Under the pieces are notes generated by a model. That model worked only from the letters and a program-made list of their open reading frames with translations. It made no database searches and was not told the origin of the DNA. A stretch of 54,868 bases of DNA from an uncultured Oscillospiraceae bacterium (GTDB lineage Bacteria; Bacillota; Clostridia; Oscillospirales; Oscillospiraceae), in the NCBI GenBank assembly GCA_910588625.1, contig CAJUQN010000013.1, positions 1 to 54,868 on the forward strand. Direction: 5' to 3'. Of this stretch, positions 7,695-15,769 are shown one piece after another. How positions within the stretch are numbered: position 1 is the first letter of the stretch; every line of letters starts with the position of its first letter. The position numbers and the translations under genes were made by a program.

Positions 7695-8219
7695 ATGGAA
7701 AAATCAACCAAAAAATTGATCGTCTACTATTTGATTGCCGCCGCGTTGGGCATACTGCTTCATTTTTTGTTCCAGTGGCTCCCCAATCCCGTCACGGCCC
7801 TCGTCGCCCCGGTGCGGGAAAGCGTCTGGGAGCACACGAAGCTGCTCTATTTTCCCTTGCTGGGGACGGCGCTGCTGCTGAACCGGGGCGGGCAGGGGAT
7901 AGGCCGCGCTCCCTGGCTGCTGAGCGCCGTGGTGGCGTGCGTTATCATGCTGGGGGTGGGATATCTCTACCACGTGACCCTTCGGGGGGAGAGCTTGGTG
8001 GTGGACCTGGCCCTTTATTTCGTGCTGCTGGTAGTGGGATTCCTGCTGCCCCGGGTACTGTGGCCGCTGTGCGAGTGGCCGGGGACGGACAAGGCAGCGG
8101 TGGGGCTGGCCGCTCTGCTGGGAGCGCTCATCGTGTGGTTCACGTTTTTCCCGCCGGAGGCAGCGCTGTTCGCAGATTTGAGCGGCGCGGTGCGGACGTT
8201 TTTGACGATTCCGGTTTAG
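7695..8219 (+). CDS. DUF6512-type integral membrane protein
   Basis: This 174-aa protein has five to six hydrophobic spans and almost no soluble part. The short motif APVRESVWEHTKLLYFPLL (residues 37-55) is the most distinctive part and matches what I recall of the DUF6512 family of Clostridia (from memory). The function is not known. GAGGTG sits 6 bases before the ATG. The stop codon overlaps the stop of converging proA by a few bases. The 0A box at 7605 upstream raises the possibility of Spo0A control, but spoIVB is an equal candidate. Confidence 0.7.
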   Translation: MEKSTKKLIVYYLIAAALGILLHFLFQWLPNPVTALVAPVRESVWEHTKLLYFPLLGTALLLNRGGQGIGRAPWLLSAVVACVIMLGVGYLYHVTLRGESLVVDLALYFVLLVVGFLLPRVLWPLCEWPGTDKAAVGLAALLGALIVWFTFFPPEAALFADLSGAVRTFLTIPV

Positions 8220-9472
8220 CGCACCTGCCCCGTCCCCTTGACGATATACTTATAGGTGCACAGCTCCGCCAGCCCCATTGGCCCCCGGGCGTGGAGCCGC
8301 TGGGTGGAAATGCCCATCTCGCACCCCAGTCCGAACACGCCTCCATCTGTGAACCGGGTGGAGGCGTTCCAATACACGGCGGCGGAGTCCACCAGGGCGG
8401 TGAAACGGCGGGCGGCGTCCTCATTGGCGGTGACGATGGCCTCAGAATGCCCGGTGGAGTGGGCGGCGATGTGGGCGGCGGCGGAGTCCACGCCGTCCAC
8501 CACCTTCACCGCCAGGATATAATCCAAAAATTCGGTGTCGAAATCCTCCGGGCCCGCAGATGTGCCGCCGACAATGGCCCCGGCCTTCTCATCCAGCCGA
8601 AGCTCCACCGGCGGTAAGCCCTTTTCCTTGCGGGCGTCCACCAGAAGCGCCTTCAGCCGGGGCAGAAACGCCTCCGCCGCATCCCGGTGCACCAGGCACA
8701 CCTCGGCGGCGTTGCACACGCTGGGCCGGGAGCACTTGGCGTTTTCCAGGATGTTCAGCGCCATGTCCAGATCCGCGTCCTTGTCCACGTAGACGTGGCA
8801 GATGCCCGTTCCCGTCTCAATAACAGGGACCGTGGCGTTGTCCACACAGGCCCGGATGAGCCCCGCGCCTCCCCGGGGAATGAGCAGGTCCACCAACCCC
8901 GACGCGGTCATCAGCTCATTGGCGGACTGCCGGGAGACGTCCTCCACCAGCCCCAGCGCGTCCTGGGGCAGTCCGGCGGCGGCCAGCCCTCGGCGCAGAG
9001 CCGCCACGATGGCGGCGGCGGAGCGGTGGGCCTCCTTGCCGCAGCGCAGGACGCAGGCGGAGCCCGCCTTCAGCGCCAGCGCCGCCGCGTCGGAGGTGAC
9101 GTTGGGGCGGCTCTCATAGATGATGGCCACCACGCCCATGGGCACGGAGGTCTTTTCAATAACCAATCCGTTGGGCCGCTCCTCCCGGCGGAGCACCAGG
9201 CCCACCGGGTCGGGCAGGGCCTCCACCTCCCGCACGCCGTCGGCCATGCCCTTGATACGCTCCGAGCTGAGGGCGAGACGGTCCAGCATCACATCAGACA
9301 CGGCGCCGCGGGCCGCTTCCAGGTCCAGCGCGTTGGCCGCCAGGATGGCGGCGGCGTTTTCCTCCAGTGCGTTGGCCATTGCCGCCAGCGCGCTGTTTTT
9401 TGTGTCGGTGCTGGCAAGGGCCATGGCCCTTTTCGCGTTTTTCGCGTGCTGAAGCAGTTCCAGGATGGTCAT
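8216..9472 (-). CDS. proA: Glutamate-5-semialdehyde dehydrogenase (gamma-glutamyl phosphate reductase)
   Basis: This 418-aa NADPH-dependent enzyme reduces gamma-glutamyl phosphate to glutamate-5-semialdehyde, the second step of proline synthesis. Family motifs include the substrate loop PMGVVAIIYESRPNVTSDAA, the cofactor region ALKAGSACVLRCGKEA, the catalytic Cys in ENAKCSRPSVCNAAE and the C-terminal FGLGCEMGISTQRLHARGP. The length is normal. The start overlaps the proB stop by 4 bases (ATGA), so the two are translationally coupled. Confidence 0.97.
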   Translation of the reverse strand: MTILELLQHAKNAKRAMALASTDTKNSALAAMANALEENAAAILAANALDLEAARGAVSDVMLDRLALSSERIKGMADGVREVEALPDPVGLVLRREERPNGLVIEKTSVPMGVVAIIYESRPNVTSDAAALALKAGSACVLRCGKEAHRSAAAIVAALRRGLAAAGLPQDALGLVEDVSRQSANELMTASGLVDLLIPRGGAGLIRACVDNATVPVIETGTGICHVYVDKDADLDMALNILENAKCSRPSVCNAAEVCLVHRDAAEAFLPRLKALLVDARKEKGLPPVELRLDEKAGAIVGGTSAGPEDFDTEFLDYILAVKVVDGVDSAAAHIAAHSTGHSEAIVTANEDAARRFTALVDSAAVYWNASTRFTDGGVFGLGCEMGISTQRLHARGPMGLAELCTYKYIVKGTGQVR

Positions 9473-10257
9473 TGCTCGTCTCTCCTTCCAATGAAGCGGG
9501 TGCCAAGGTGGCGGCCCTCCGCGATATCGTACAGCAGCTCGGGGCGCTGGCCGTTGGCAATGACCATGTCACAGCCGCAGGCCATGGCGATCTCCGCCGC
9601 TTTCAGCTTGGTGGCCATCCCGCCGGTGCCCAAGGAGGACCCGGCGGCCCCAGCCAGCGCCTTTAGCTCCGGCGTGATCTCCCGCACCTCGGGGATGAGG
9701 GCGGCGCCCGGGTCCCGCCGGGGGTCGGCGGTATACAGCCCGTCGATGTCGCTGAGCAGGACGAGCAGGTCCGCCCCCACGCACTGGGCCACGATGGCCG
9801 ACAGGGTGTCGTTCTCCCCGATGGTGGTGGACACGCCCACCTCGTCGGTGGCCACCGCGTCGTTCTCGTTGACGACGGGCAGGGCGTTCAGCTCCAGCAG
9901 GCGGTTCATGGCGTTCTCAAAGTTCTGCCGCCGCTGGGGGTAGTTCACGTCCTCCGCCGTCAGCAGGAGCTGGGCCACGGTGTGGTTATAGCCCTCAAAC
10001 AGCTTGTCATAGGTATACATCAGCTCGCACTGGCCCACCGCCGCCGCGGCCTGCTTGGTGGGCATATCCGCCGGACGGCCGGGAAGGTTCAGCTTGCCCA
10101 CCCCCATGCCAATGGCGCCGGAGGACACCAGAATCAGCTGATGCCCCGCGTTTTTCAAGTCGGACAGCACCTTCACCAGCTCCTCCACCCGGCGGATGTT
10201 CAGCCGTCCGGTGGCATGGGCCAGGGTGGAGGTGCCCACTTTGACCACGATTTTCAT
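9469..10257 (-). CDS. proB: Glutamate 5-kinase, short form without PUA domain
   Basis: This 262-aa kinase phosphorylates the gamma-carboxyl of glutamate, the first step of proline synthesis. The amino-acid-kinase fold is clear: VKVGTSTL at the N-terminus, VSSGAIGMGV, VVNENDAV, LLSDIDGLYTADPR and LGTGGMATKLKAAEIA. The usual C-terminal PUA domain (giving about 370 aa) is absent, a natural short variant found in several Firmicutes. It is the first gene of the proBA operon, with an extended -10 promoter at 10290-10298. Confidence 0.97.
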   Translation of the reverse strand: MKIVVKVGTSTLAHATGRLNIRRVEELVKVLSDLKNAGHQLILVSSGAIGMGVGKLNLPGRPADMPTKQAAAAVGQCELMYTYDKLFEGYNHTVAQLLLTAEDVNYPQRRQNFENAMNRLLELNALPVVNENDAVATDEVGVSTTIGENDTLSAIVAQCVGADLLVLLSDIDGLYTADPRRDPGAALIPEVREITPELKALAGAAGSSLGTGGMATKLKAAEIAMACGCDMVIANGQRPELLYDIAEGRHLGTRFIGRRDEQ

Positions 10258-10289
10258 AGTATGCCCCTCTCTAATTCTTTGGTTGTGCT

Positions 10290-10298
10290 ATTATACCA
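10290..10298 (-). promoter_or_regulatory. Extended -10 promoter of proBA
   Basis: TGGTATAAT on the minus strand combines a perfect TATAAT with the TGn extension. No good -35 hexamer is present at 17 bp, which fits an extended -10 promoter. It lies about 33 bp before the proB start. Confidence 0.65.
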
Positions 10299-10308
10299 CG
10301 CTAAAGTG

Positions 10309-10341
10309 AAAAAGGAAAGCCCAAAACGCGGCCTTCCTTTC
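10309..10341 (-). terminator. Intrinsic terminator after hflX
   Basis: On the minus strand AAAGGAAGGCC pairs with GGCTTTCCTTT (one G-T pair) around an 8-base loop and runs into TTTTT. It also separates hflX from the proBA promoter. Confidence 0.8.
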
Positions 10342-10353
10342 CCACTTCCGTGT

Positions 10354-11616
10354 TCATTTTTCCACCAGGTAATCCCCCATCTGTCCCAGAGTCTTGGGCG
10401 TGCACACAGCGGTGACCTGGATGGTCTCGCCGTACTCCACCTGTTCCACCTTGGCCTCCCGGTAGAGCTGGTCTAAAATACCGCCCTTGTCGTAGGGAAG
10501 CCGCAGCTCCACCCGGCGGACTCCGGCGTCCAGCCGCTTTTCAATGGCGGACAGCAGAGTATCGATTCCCACCCCGGTTTTGGCGGAGATGGACACCATA
10601 TCCTCCCCGTGAGGCAGGATGTCCCCCACAAACTTGTCACATTTGTTGAACACCTCCAGCCGGGGCGTCTCGGCGGCCCCCAGCTCCTGAATGAGCTGAT
10701 CCACCACCTCGGCCTGCTCCCTCCAATGGGGGTCGGAGGCGTCGATGACGTGTAAGAGCAGGTCGGCAAAGGTCAGCTCCTCCAGGGTGGCCTTGAAGGC
10801 GTCCACCAGCTGGTGGGGCAGCTTGGAGATAAAGCCCACGGTGTCGGAGATGAGCACGGTGCAGGTGTCGGAGATCTCCAGCATCCGGGTGGTGGTGTCC
10901 AGGGTGTCGAACAGCCGGTCGTTGGCCGGGATGTCCGACCCGGTGAGGGCGTTGAGCAGGGTGGATTTCCCCGCGTTGGTATACCCCACGATGGCCACCA
11001 CCGGGACCTCGTTTTTCTCCCGCCGCTCCCGCTGGGTGGCCCGGACCCGGCGCACGTCCTTCAAATCCTCCTCCAGCTTGTCGATCTTCCGGTGAATGAG
11101 CCGCCGGTCGGTCTCCATCTGGGTCTCGCCGGGGCCGCGGGTGCCGATGGCGCCCTCCTGGCGCTCCAGGTGCTTCCACATACCCGTCAGCCGGGGCAGG
11201 AGATATTTGTACTGGGCCAGCGCCACCTGTAAGCGTCCCTCGCTGGTCCGGGCCCGCTTGGCGAAAATGTCCAGAATGAGGGCGGAGCGGTCCATGACCG
11301 CCACCCCCAGCTCCCCGGTGAGCACCCGCTGCTGGGATGGGGACAGGGGGTTGTCAAAGATGACGATATCAGCCCCCAGCCGCTCCACCAGCTCCCGGAC
11401 CTCTTCCGTCTTGCCCTCACCGATGAAGGTGCGGGGATCGGGGGCGGACTTGTTTTGCAGGATCATCCCCAGGCAGGCGCCGCCCGCCGTGTCCAGCAGG
11501 GCGGCCAGCTCCTCCAGGGATTCGTCGTCCGCATTCTCCTCCCGGCGCAGATTGGGGGCGTTGAGGCCCACCAGGACCGCCCGGTTGATCTCTTTTACTT
11601 CGGTTTTATCAAACAT
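10354..11616 (-). CDS. hflX: Ribosome-splitting GTPase HflX
   Basis: This 420-aa GTPase binds the 50S subunit and rescues or splits stalled 70S ribosomes under stress. The N-terminal HflX domain carries DPRTFIGEGK and VIFDNPLSPSQQRVL. A coiled coil follows the signature GTRGPGETQMETDRR (about 172-225, rich in K, R and E). The G domain has P-loop GYTNAGKSTL, G3 DTVGF and NKCD, and the C-terminal domain ends about residue 420. It has the full family length. It lies directly downstream of a 43-codon hydrolase remnant and has its own terminator; its promoter could not be identified. Confidence 0.96.
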   Translation of the reverse strand: MFDKTEVKEINRAVLVGLNAPNLRREENADDESLEELAALLDTAGGACLGMILQNKSAPDPRTFIGEGKTEEVRELVERLGADIVIFDNPLSPSQQRVLTGELGVAVMDRSALILDIFAKRARTSEGRLQVALAQYKYLLPRLTGMWKHLERQEGAIGTRGPGETQMETDRRLIHRKIDKLEEDLKDVRRVRATQRERREKNEVPVVAIVGYTNAGKSTLLNALTGSDIPANDRLFDTLDTTTRMLEISDTCTVLISDTVGFISKLPHQLVDAFKATLEELTFADLLLHVIDASDPHWREQAEVVDQLIQELGAAETPRLEVFNKCDKFVGDILPHGEDMVSISAKTGVGIDTLLSAIEKRLDAGVRRVELRLPYDKGGILDQLYREAKVEQVEYGETIQVTAVCTPKTLGQMGDYLVEK

Positions 11617-11651
11617 ATTGCTTTCCTTATGCCCCTTGTCTCAAAAATGTG

Positions 11652-11783
11652 TCATTCTCCCAGAAAGTTCCATATCTCCCGGTTAAATTCCTCCGGCTTT
11701 TTATTGGCAATGAAGTGGTCCCCTGAGAGAAATACCAGCTTTACCCCTGGTATGCTCCTCCTGTAACACCCCGCTTTGCCTGG
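11652..11783 (-). pseudogene. C-terminal remnant of an alpha/beta hydrolase
   Basis: Read on the minus strand, these 43 codons end in a stop at 11654-11652 and contain GDHFIANKKPEEFN followed by REIWNFLGE. This is the typical end of an alpha/beta hydrolase: the catalytic His in GDHF, then the KPEEFN helix. The frame is closed by a TAA just upstream (about 11784-11786), and no start, nucleophile motif or other hydrolase sequence remains before the rpmE terminator. It is therefore the tail of a deleted gene that once preceded hflX. The match to the family is from recognition of the motif; no search was run. Confidence 0.6.
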
Positions 11784-11803
11784 TTAGTATGCCCGCTTGG
11801 GGC

Positions 11804-11843
11804 AAAAAAGAGAAAGACCCGCCGCAATCTCTTGCAACGGGTC
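11804..11843 (-). terminator. Intrinsic terminator after rpmE
   Basis: A 12-bp stem (GACCCGTTGCAA with TTGCGGCGGGTC, two G-T pairs), a 4-base loop and TTTCTCTTTTTT directly after it. Confidence 0.9.
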
Positions 11844-11859
11844 CTTGAACTGACAGGCT

Positions 11860-12060
11860 TTAACCCAGACCGAACTTCTTGTTGAAGCGGCTGACACGTC
11901 CGCCGGTATCCACCATCTTCTGCTTGCCGGTGTAGAAGGGGTGACACTTGGAGCAGACTTCCACCTTGATGTCCTTCTTCGTCGAGCCAGTCTCGATCAC
12001 GTTGCCGCAGGCGCACGTAATGGTGGTCTGCTGATACTTGGGATGGATGCCTTCCTTCAC
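11860..12060 (-). CDS. rpmE: 50S ribosomal protein L31
   Basis: This 66-aa ribosomal protein is the zinc-binding (C+) form: CACG near residue 16 and CSKCHPFYTGKQ provide the Cys ligands. The ending GGRVSRFNKKFGL is typical. The ribosome site AGAAAGAGGTGAA precedes the ATG. It is a single gene with its own promoter (12130-12158) and a strong terminator. The presence of the C+ form implies that zinc supply normally supports it. Confidence 0.97.
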   Translation of the reverse strand: MKEGIHPKYQQTTITCACGNVIETGSTKKDIKVEVCSKCHPFYTGKQKMVDTGGRVSRFNKKFGLG

Positions 12061-12129
12061 AGGGATTCACCTCTTTCTGTCGATACCAAAAGTCCAGGAG
12101 CGCAAAGACTCCTTGTAAACGCAAACCGT

Positions 12130-12158
12130 ATCTTATCACGCTTGCGCGAAAAAAGCAA
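12130..12158 (-). promoter_or_regulatory. Sigma-A promoter of rpmE
   Basis: On the minus strand TTGCTT (12158-12153) and TAAGAT (12135-12130) with a 17-bp spacer, about 70 bp upstream of the rpmE ATG. Confidence 0.6.
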
Positions 12159-12196
12159 GGACTTTTTTGAAATTCGCCAATCTTTTTCTTCTGCCC

Positions 12197-15100
12197 CTAC
12201 AGCTCCACCGCGCGCCCTACGCTGAAAAACCACAGGCACCGCCGTTTCACCGCCACCCCCGCCGCCTGGGCCAGGGCGCGGGTATAGGCGTCCAGCTGGG
12301 GCCGGTAGTCCTCCGCCCGGGCGGACAGGGTGCTTTCCGTCACCCGGTCCGTCTTGAAGTCCACTACGGTAACGGCGCCATCCGCCTCCACGAACCAGCA
12401 ATCCACCACACCTTGGAGGAGGACCTTCTCTCCCGGTTCCGCCTCCGGGTAATAGTCCGCCGCCAGGGCCAGAAGGGAGAATTTAAACTCCCGCTCTATC
12501 CTCGTGGAACTGCGCAGGCGCGTCCCCAAATCGGAGCAGAAAAACGCCAGGATGTCCAGCGGATTCACCGCCTCCCCCTGCTGGGGGGTAATGTACTGAC
12601 CCGTTACCAGCCGGGCGATTTCATCGGCAATCTCCTCCACATCCCCTGTGCGGTCGTAGTTCAAATACTGCATCACCATATGGAGCGCCGTGCCCCGCTG
12701 GGCGGGAGTCAACGGCCGCTGGCCCTCGAACACCGGGCGGCTCAGAGTGGTCTGCGGGGCGGCAGGGTGCAGCTCCACAGCGTTTTCCGCCGCCTCTGCG
12801 TCCTTCTCCCGCCCCTTGAGCTGGGTAGCCGTCAGCTTGGAGGCAATGGCCGCCGAACTCTCGTGGGGATAGCGCCAGCTCAGCCGATCCACCAGCCCCT
12901 CGGGGAGCCGAACCATTTCACCGGTTTGAGACGTCTCTCCGCCGCCCAGGCCCTGTGGCCGCTCGTACTCCCCCCCGGACAGCAGGCGGATATCCCAGGG
13001 ATAGCCCTCGTTCTCCGGGCGGGGAGGCCGGGAAACGTCCAAATCCGCCCACAGGGCCGCACTGTCCCCCCGGCACAGTACCGGGGCCAGCACCCAGTCC
13101 GTCATAGTCCGGGCCTCGGTCATTTGCCGGGGTGGCGGCGGGCACTGGGCCTGCCCCGCCAGTCCGGACAGGGCTCCGCCCCGCCCGTTGACGGCGGAAA
13201 ACAAGATCAGCTTGTGCTCCGCGCGGGTCATAGCCACGTATAAAAGCCGCATCTCCTCCGCCCGTGTCTGCCGCTTGATTTTCAGCTCCACCGCGTCCCG
13301 GGCGATGGTAGTGTATCGCAATCCCCGCTCCCGGTCGGTGCGCTTGGGGCCAAGGCCCAGCTCCGGGTGGAATAGGACGGTGGTCCGGGCGTCGGTCTCA
13401 TTAAATTGACGGTCCAGCCCGCACACCAGCACCACCGGGAACTCCAGCCCCTTGGATTTGTGGATGGTCAGCAGGCGCACGCCCCCGGTCTCGCCGCCTG
13501 GCACGGGGACGCTGACGTCGTTGTCCATCATCCGGCTGAGGTGAAGCAGGAAGGCCATCAGCCCCTGATGCCCGCCGCTTTCAAACCGGCACGCCTCATC
13601 GTAGAGGGCCATCAGATTGGCCCGCCGCTGCTGGCCGTCAGGCATGGCGGCAAATACTGCGGGGACGTCCAGCTTGCCATAAATGTACCACAGCAGCCGG
13701 TGGCTGCTCTCCTCCGCCGCCAGCTCCCGCAGTTCGGACAGGAGGGTGAGAAAGGAAACGCAGTCCTCCTCTCCACGCCCTGCCCCGGCGGTAAGACAGT
13801 CATAGACTGTGCCCTGGGCGCCCGCCCGGAGCCGGGCCAGCCGGTCCGGGGTGAAGTGAAACAGCGGCGAGCGCAGCGCCGCCAGCAGGGCCACATCCTG
13901 CCGGGGGTTGTCCAACACCTGTAAAAAGGCGATGGCCACGGAGATCTCGGTGGTTCCGAAAAATTCCTTGCCTCCTTCGGCGCTCCAGGGGATGCCCAGC
14001 TCATCCAGCGCGGCGGCGTAGTGGCGGAGCACTGGGTTGATGGACCGCAGCAGGATGACGATATCCTCCACACGGACAGGCCGGTCCCCGATGGGCAGGC
14101 CGCTGCCCAGCAGGTCCTGGACGCGCCTTGCCGCCGCGCGGGCACAGACCAGGTCTTTGGACGTCTTTTCCTCTTCCCCGTCGCCGGTGAGGGAGGACAG
14201 GTCCACACAGTCCAGCTCCACGCAGTAGCGCCCGTCAGGGGTCAGATCGGTCCGGCCGGGGCGCAGCGCCTCCGCCTCCGTATAGTCCAGCTCTCCGGCG
14301 GCGCGGGTCATGACGTTCCGAAAAATGAAATTGACTCCCTCCAGCACCTCGGGCCGGGAGCGGAAATTGTCCGACAGCAGAATCTTCCGCCCCTCGCCCG
14401 GTCCGGCCCGCTCCGCCGGGGCAAAACGTCCGTATTTCTCCAAAAAGATGCCCGGCTCCGCCCGCCGGAAGCGGTAGATGGACTGCTTCACATCCCCCAC
14501 CATAAACAGGTTGCGCCCGCTGGACAACGCCCCGAAAATGGCGTTCTGTACGGCGTTGGTGTCCTGGTACTCGTCCACCATGATCTCGTCGAACTGTTTC
14601 CCAATATCACGGGCCAGATCGGTGGAGGCTCCATCCGCCTGCGTCAACAGCCGGACCGTCAAATGCTCCCCGTCGTTGAAGTCGATGAGGCGGCGGCGCT
14701 GCTTCAACCTGACGAAGGCCGCGCCGAACTCTGCCGTCACATCCAGCAGAGCCGTCATGGCGGGTCCCACCGCCCGCAGGTCCTCCATGGCCTGGTCCGC
14801 CGTCACGTCAAAGCGCGCCCCCAGCTCGCCCATCTGGGCCTTGCAGCGCTTGCGCAGAGCGGCCATGCGCTCTTTCAAGGCCGGGTCAGAGTTTCCTTTT
14901 CTCTTTTTCCCTGGCATTGGAAAGGGAATGGGAAAGCACACCGCCGCGTCGTCCCAGCCCTCGCTGAGGGCGCCGCGCAGCCGCTCCAGACCGTCGATGG
15001 TCTCTCCCAGGGTGGAGGTATAGTTCTGGTTCAGCAGTTCGTCGAAATATATCTCGTCCCGCAGGTTTTTCATGCTCCCCAGCCAATAGTCCGCCAGCTC

Positions 15101-15769
15101 CCGGCTGTCCGCCAACAGAGCCCGTCCCCATGGCGTGTCCTCCGGACCGATACCCTCGGGCAGGAGGAAGTCCTGCTTTCGTGACCTGAGCCACCCCGCC
15201 GGGTCCGCCTGGGCCTGGACCTGTTTGTGGACGAACAGGATCACCTCCTCCAGCGTCTGGTCGTCCCGCTCGCCTGCCAGGGCATCCACCAAGGCGGCGA
15301 AGGGGGCGTCGTTCTGGATGTTGGCATACCGGACCTCCAAAACCTCCTCCATGGCCTGGCGGCCCAGCTCGTCCAGCTCGGCCTGGTCGCCCACGCGAAA
15401 ATCCGGGTCCAGGTCCACCAGGTGCCCCCACTGGCGCAGGAGGTCCTGACAAAAGGAGTCGATGGTACAGATCGGCGCTTTATACACTAAGGTGGCGTTG
15501 CGCCGCAGGTGCCGGTCTCCCGGCCGCTGGGCCAGCCGGGCGTGGATGGCGGCGGCGATGCGGTCCCGCAGCTCGGCGGCGGCGGCCTTGGTAAAGGTGA
15601 TGACCAAAAAGCGGTCGATGTCCGCCCCCTGCTCTACGTAGCCCATCAGCCGCTCCACCAGGACCCGGGTCTTGCCCGACCCGGCGGCAGCGGATACCAG
15701 CAGGTCCCCGCCCCGGTTGTCCACCACGGACTGCTGCTGTTTCGTCAGCTCAATGGCCACCCTTGTCAC
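12197..15769 (-). CDS. addA: AddA helicase-nuclease (RecBCD-type end resection)
   Basis: This 1190-aa subunit of AddAB unwinds and trims double-strand DNA ends for RecA loading. The UvrD-like helicase begins with the Q-motif KQQQSVVD and P-loop AAAGSGKTR (about 28-36), and has the DEAD-type MVDEYQDTN, the motif VGDVKQSIYRFRRAEP and the late motif LLTIHKSKGLEFPVV. The C-terminal PD-(D/E)XK nuclease carries LLQGVVDCW and VVDFKTDR, the catalytic Asp/Asp-Lys set. The length is at the family norm. Its start lies 20 bases inside the end of addB, indicating translational coupling. Confidence 0.97.
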   Translation of the reverse strand: MTRVAIELTKQQQSVVDNRGGDLLVSAAAGSGKTRVLVERLMGYVEQGADIDRFLVITFTKAAAAELRDRIAAAIHARLAQRPGDRHLRRNATLVYKAPICTIDSFCQDLLRQWGHLVDLDPDFRVGDQAELDELGRQAMEEVLEVRYANIQNDAPFAALVDALAGERDDQTLEEVILFVHKQVQAQADPAGWLRSRKQDFLLPEGIGPEDTPWGRALLADSRELADYWLGSMKNLRDEIYFDELLNQNYTSTLGETIDGLERLRGALSEGWDDAAVCFPIPFPMPGKKRKGNSDPALKERMAALRKRCKAQMGELGARFDVTADQAMEDLRAVGPAMTALLDVTAEFGAAFVRLKQRRRLIDFNDGEHLTVRLLTQADGASTDLARDIGKQFDEIMVDEYQDTNAVQNAIFGALSSGRNLFMVGDVKQSIYRFRRAEPGIFLEKYGRFAPAERAGPGEGRKILLSDNFRSRPEVLEGVNFIFRNVMTRAAGELDYTEAEALRPGRTDLTPDGRYCVELDCVDLSSLTGDGEEEKTSKDLVCARAAARRVQDLLGSGLPIGDRPVRVEDIVILLRSINPVLRHYAAALDELGIPWSAEGGKEFFGTTEISVAIAFLQVLDNPRQDVALLAALRSPLFHFTPDRLARLRAGAQGTVYDCLTAGAGRGEEDCVSFLTLLSELRELAAEESSHRLLWYIYGKLDVPAVFAAMPDGQQRRANLMALYDEACRFESGGHQGLMAFLLHLSRMMDNDVSVPVPGGETGGVRLLTIHKSKGLEFPVVLVCGLDRQFNETDARTTVLFHPELGLGPKRTDRERGLRYTTIARDAVELKIKRQTRAEEMRLLYVAMTRAEHKLILFSAVNGRGGALSGLAGQAQCPPPPRQMTEARTMTDWVLAPVLCRGDSAALWADLDVSRPPRPENEGYPWDIRLLSGGEYERPQGLGGGETSQTGEMVRLPEGLVDRLSWRYPHESSAAIASKLTATQLKGREKDAEAAENAVELHPAAPQTTLSRPVFEGQRPLTPAQRGTALHMVMQYLNYDRTGDVEEIADEIARLVTGQYITPQQGEAVNPLDILAFFCSDLGTRLRSSTRIEREFKFSLLALAADYYPEAEPGEKVLLQGVVDCWFVEADGAVTVVDFKTDRVTESTLSARAEDYRPQLDAYTRALAQAAGVAVKRRCLWFFSVGRAVEL

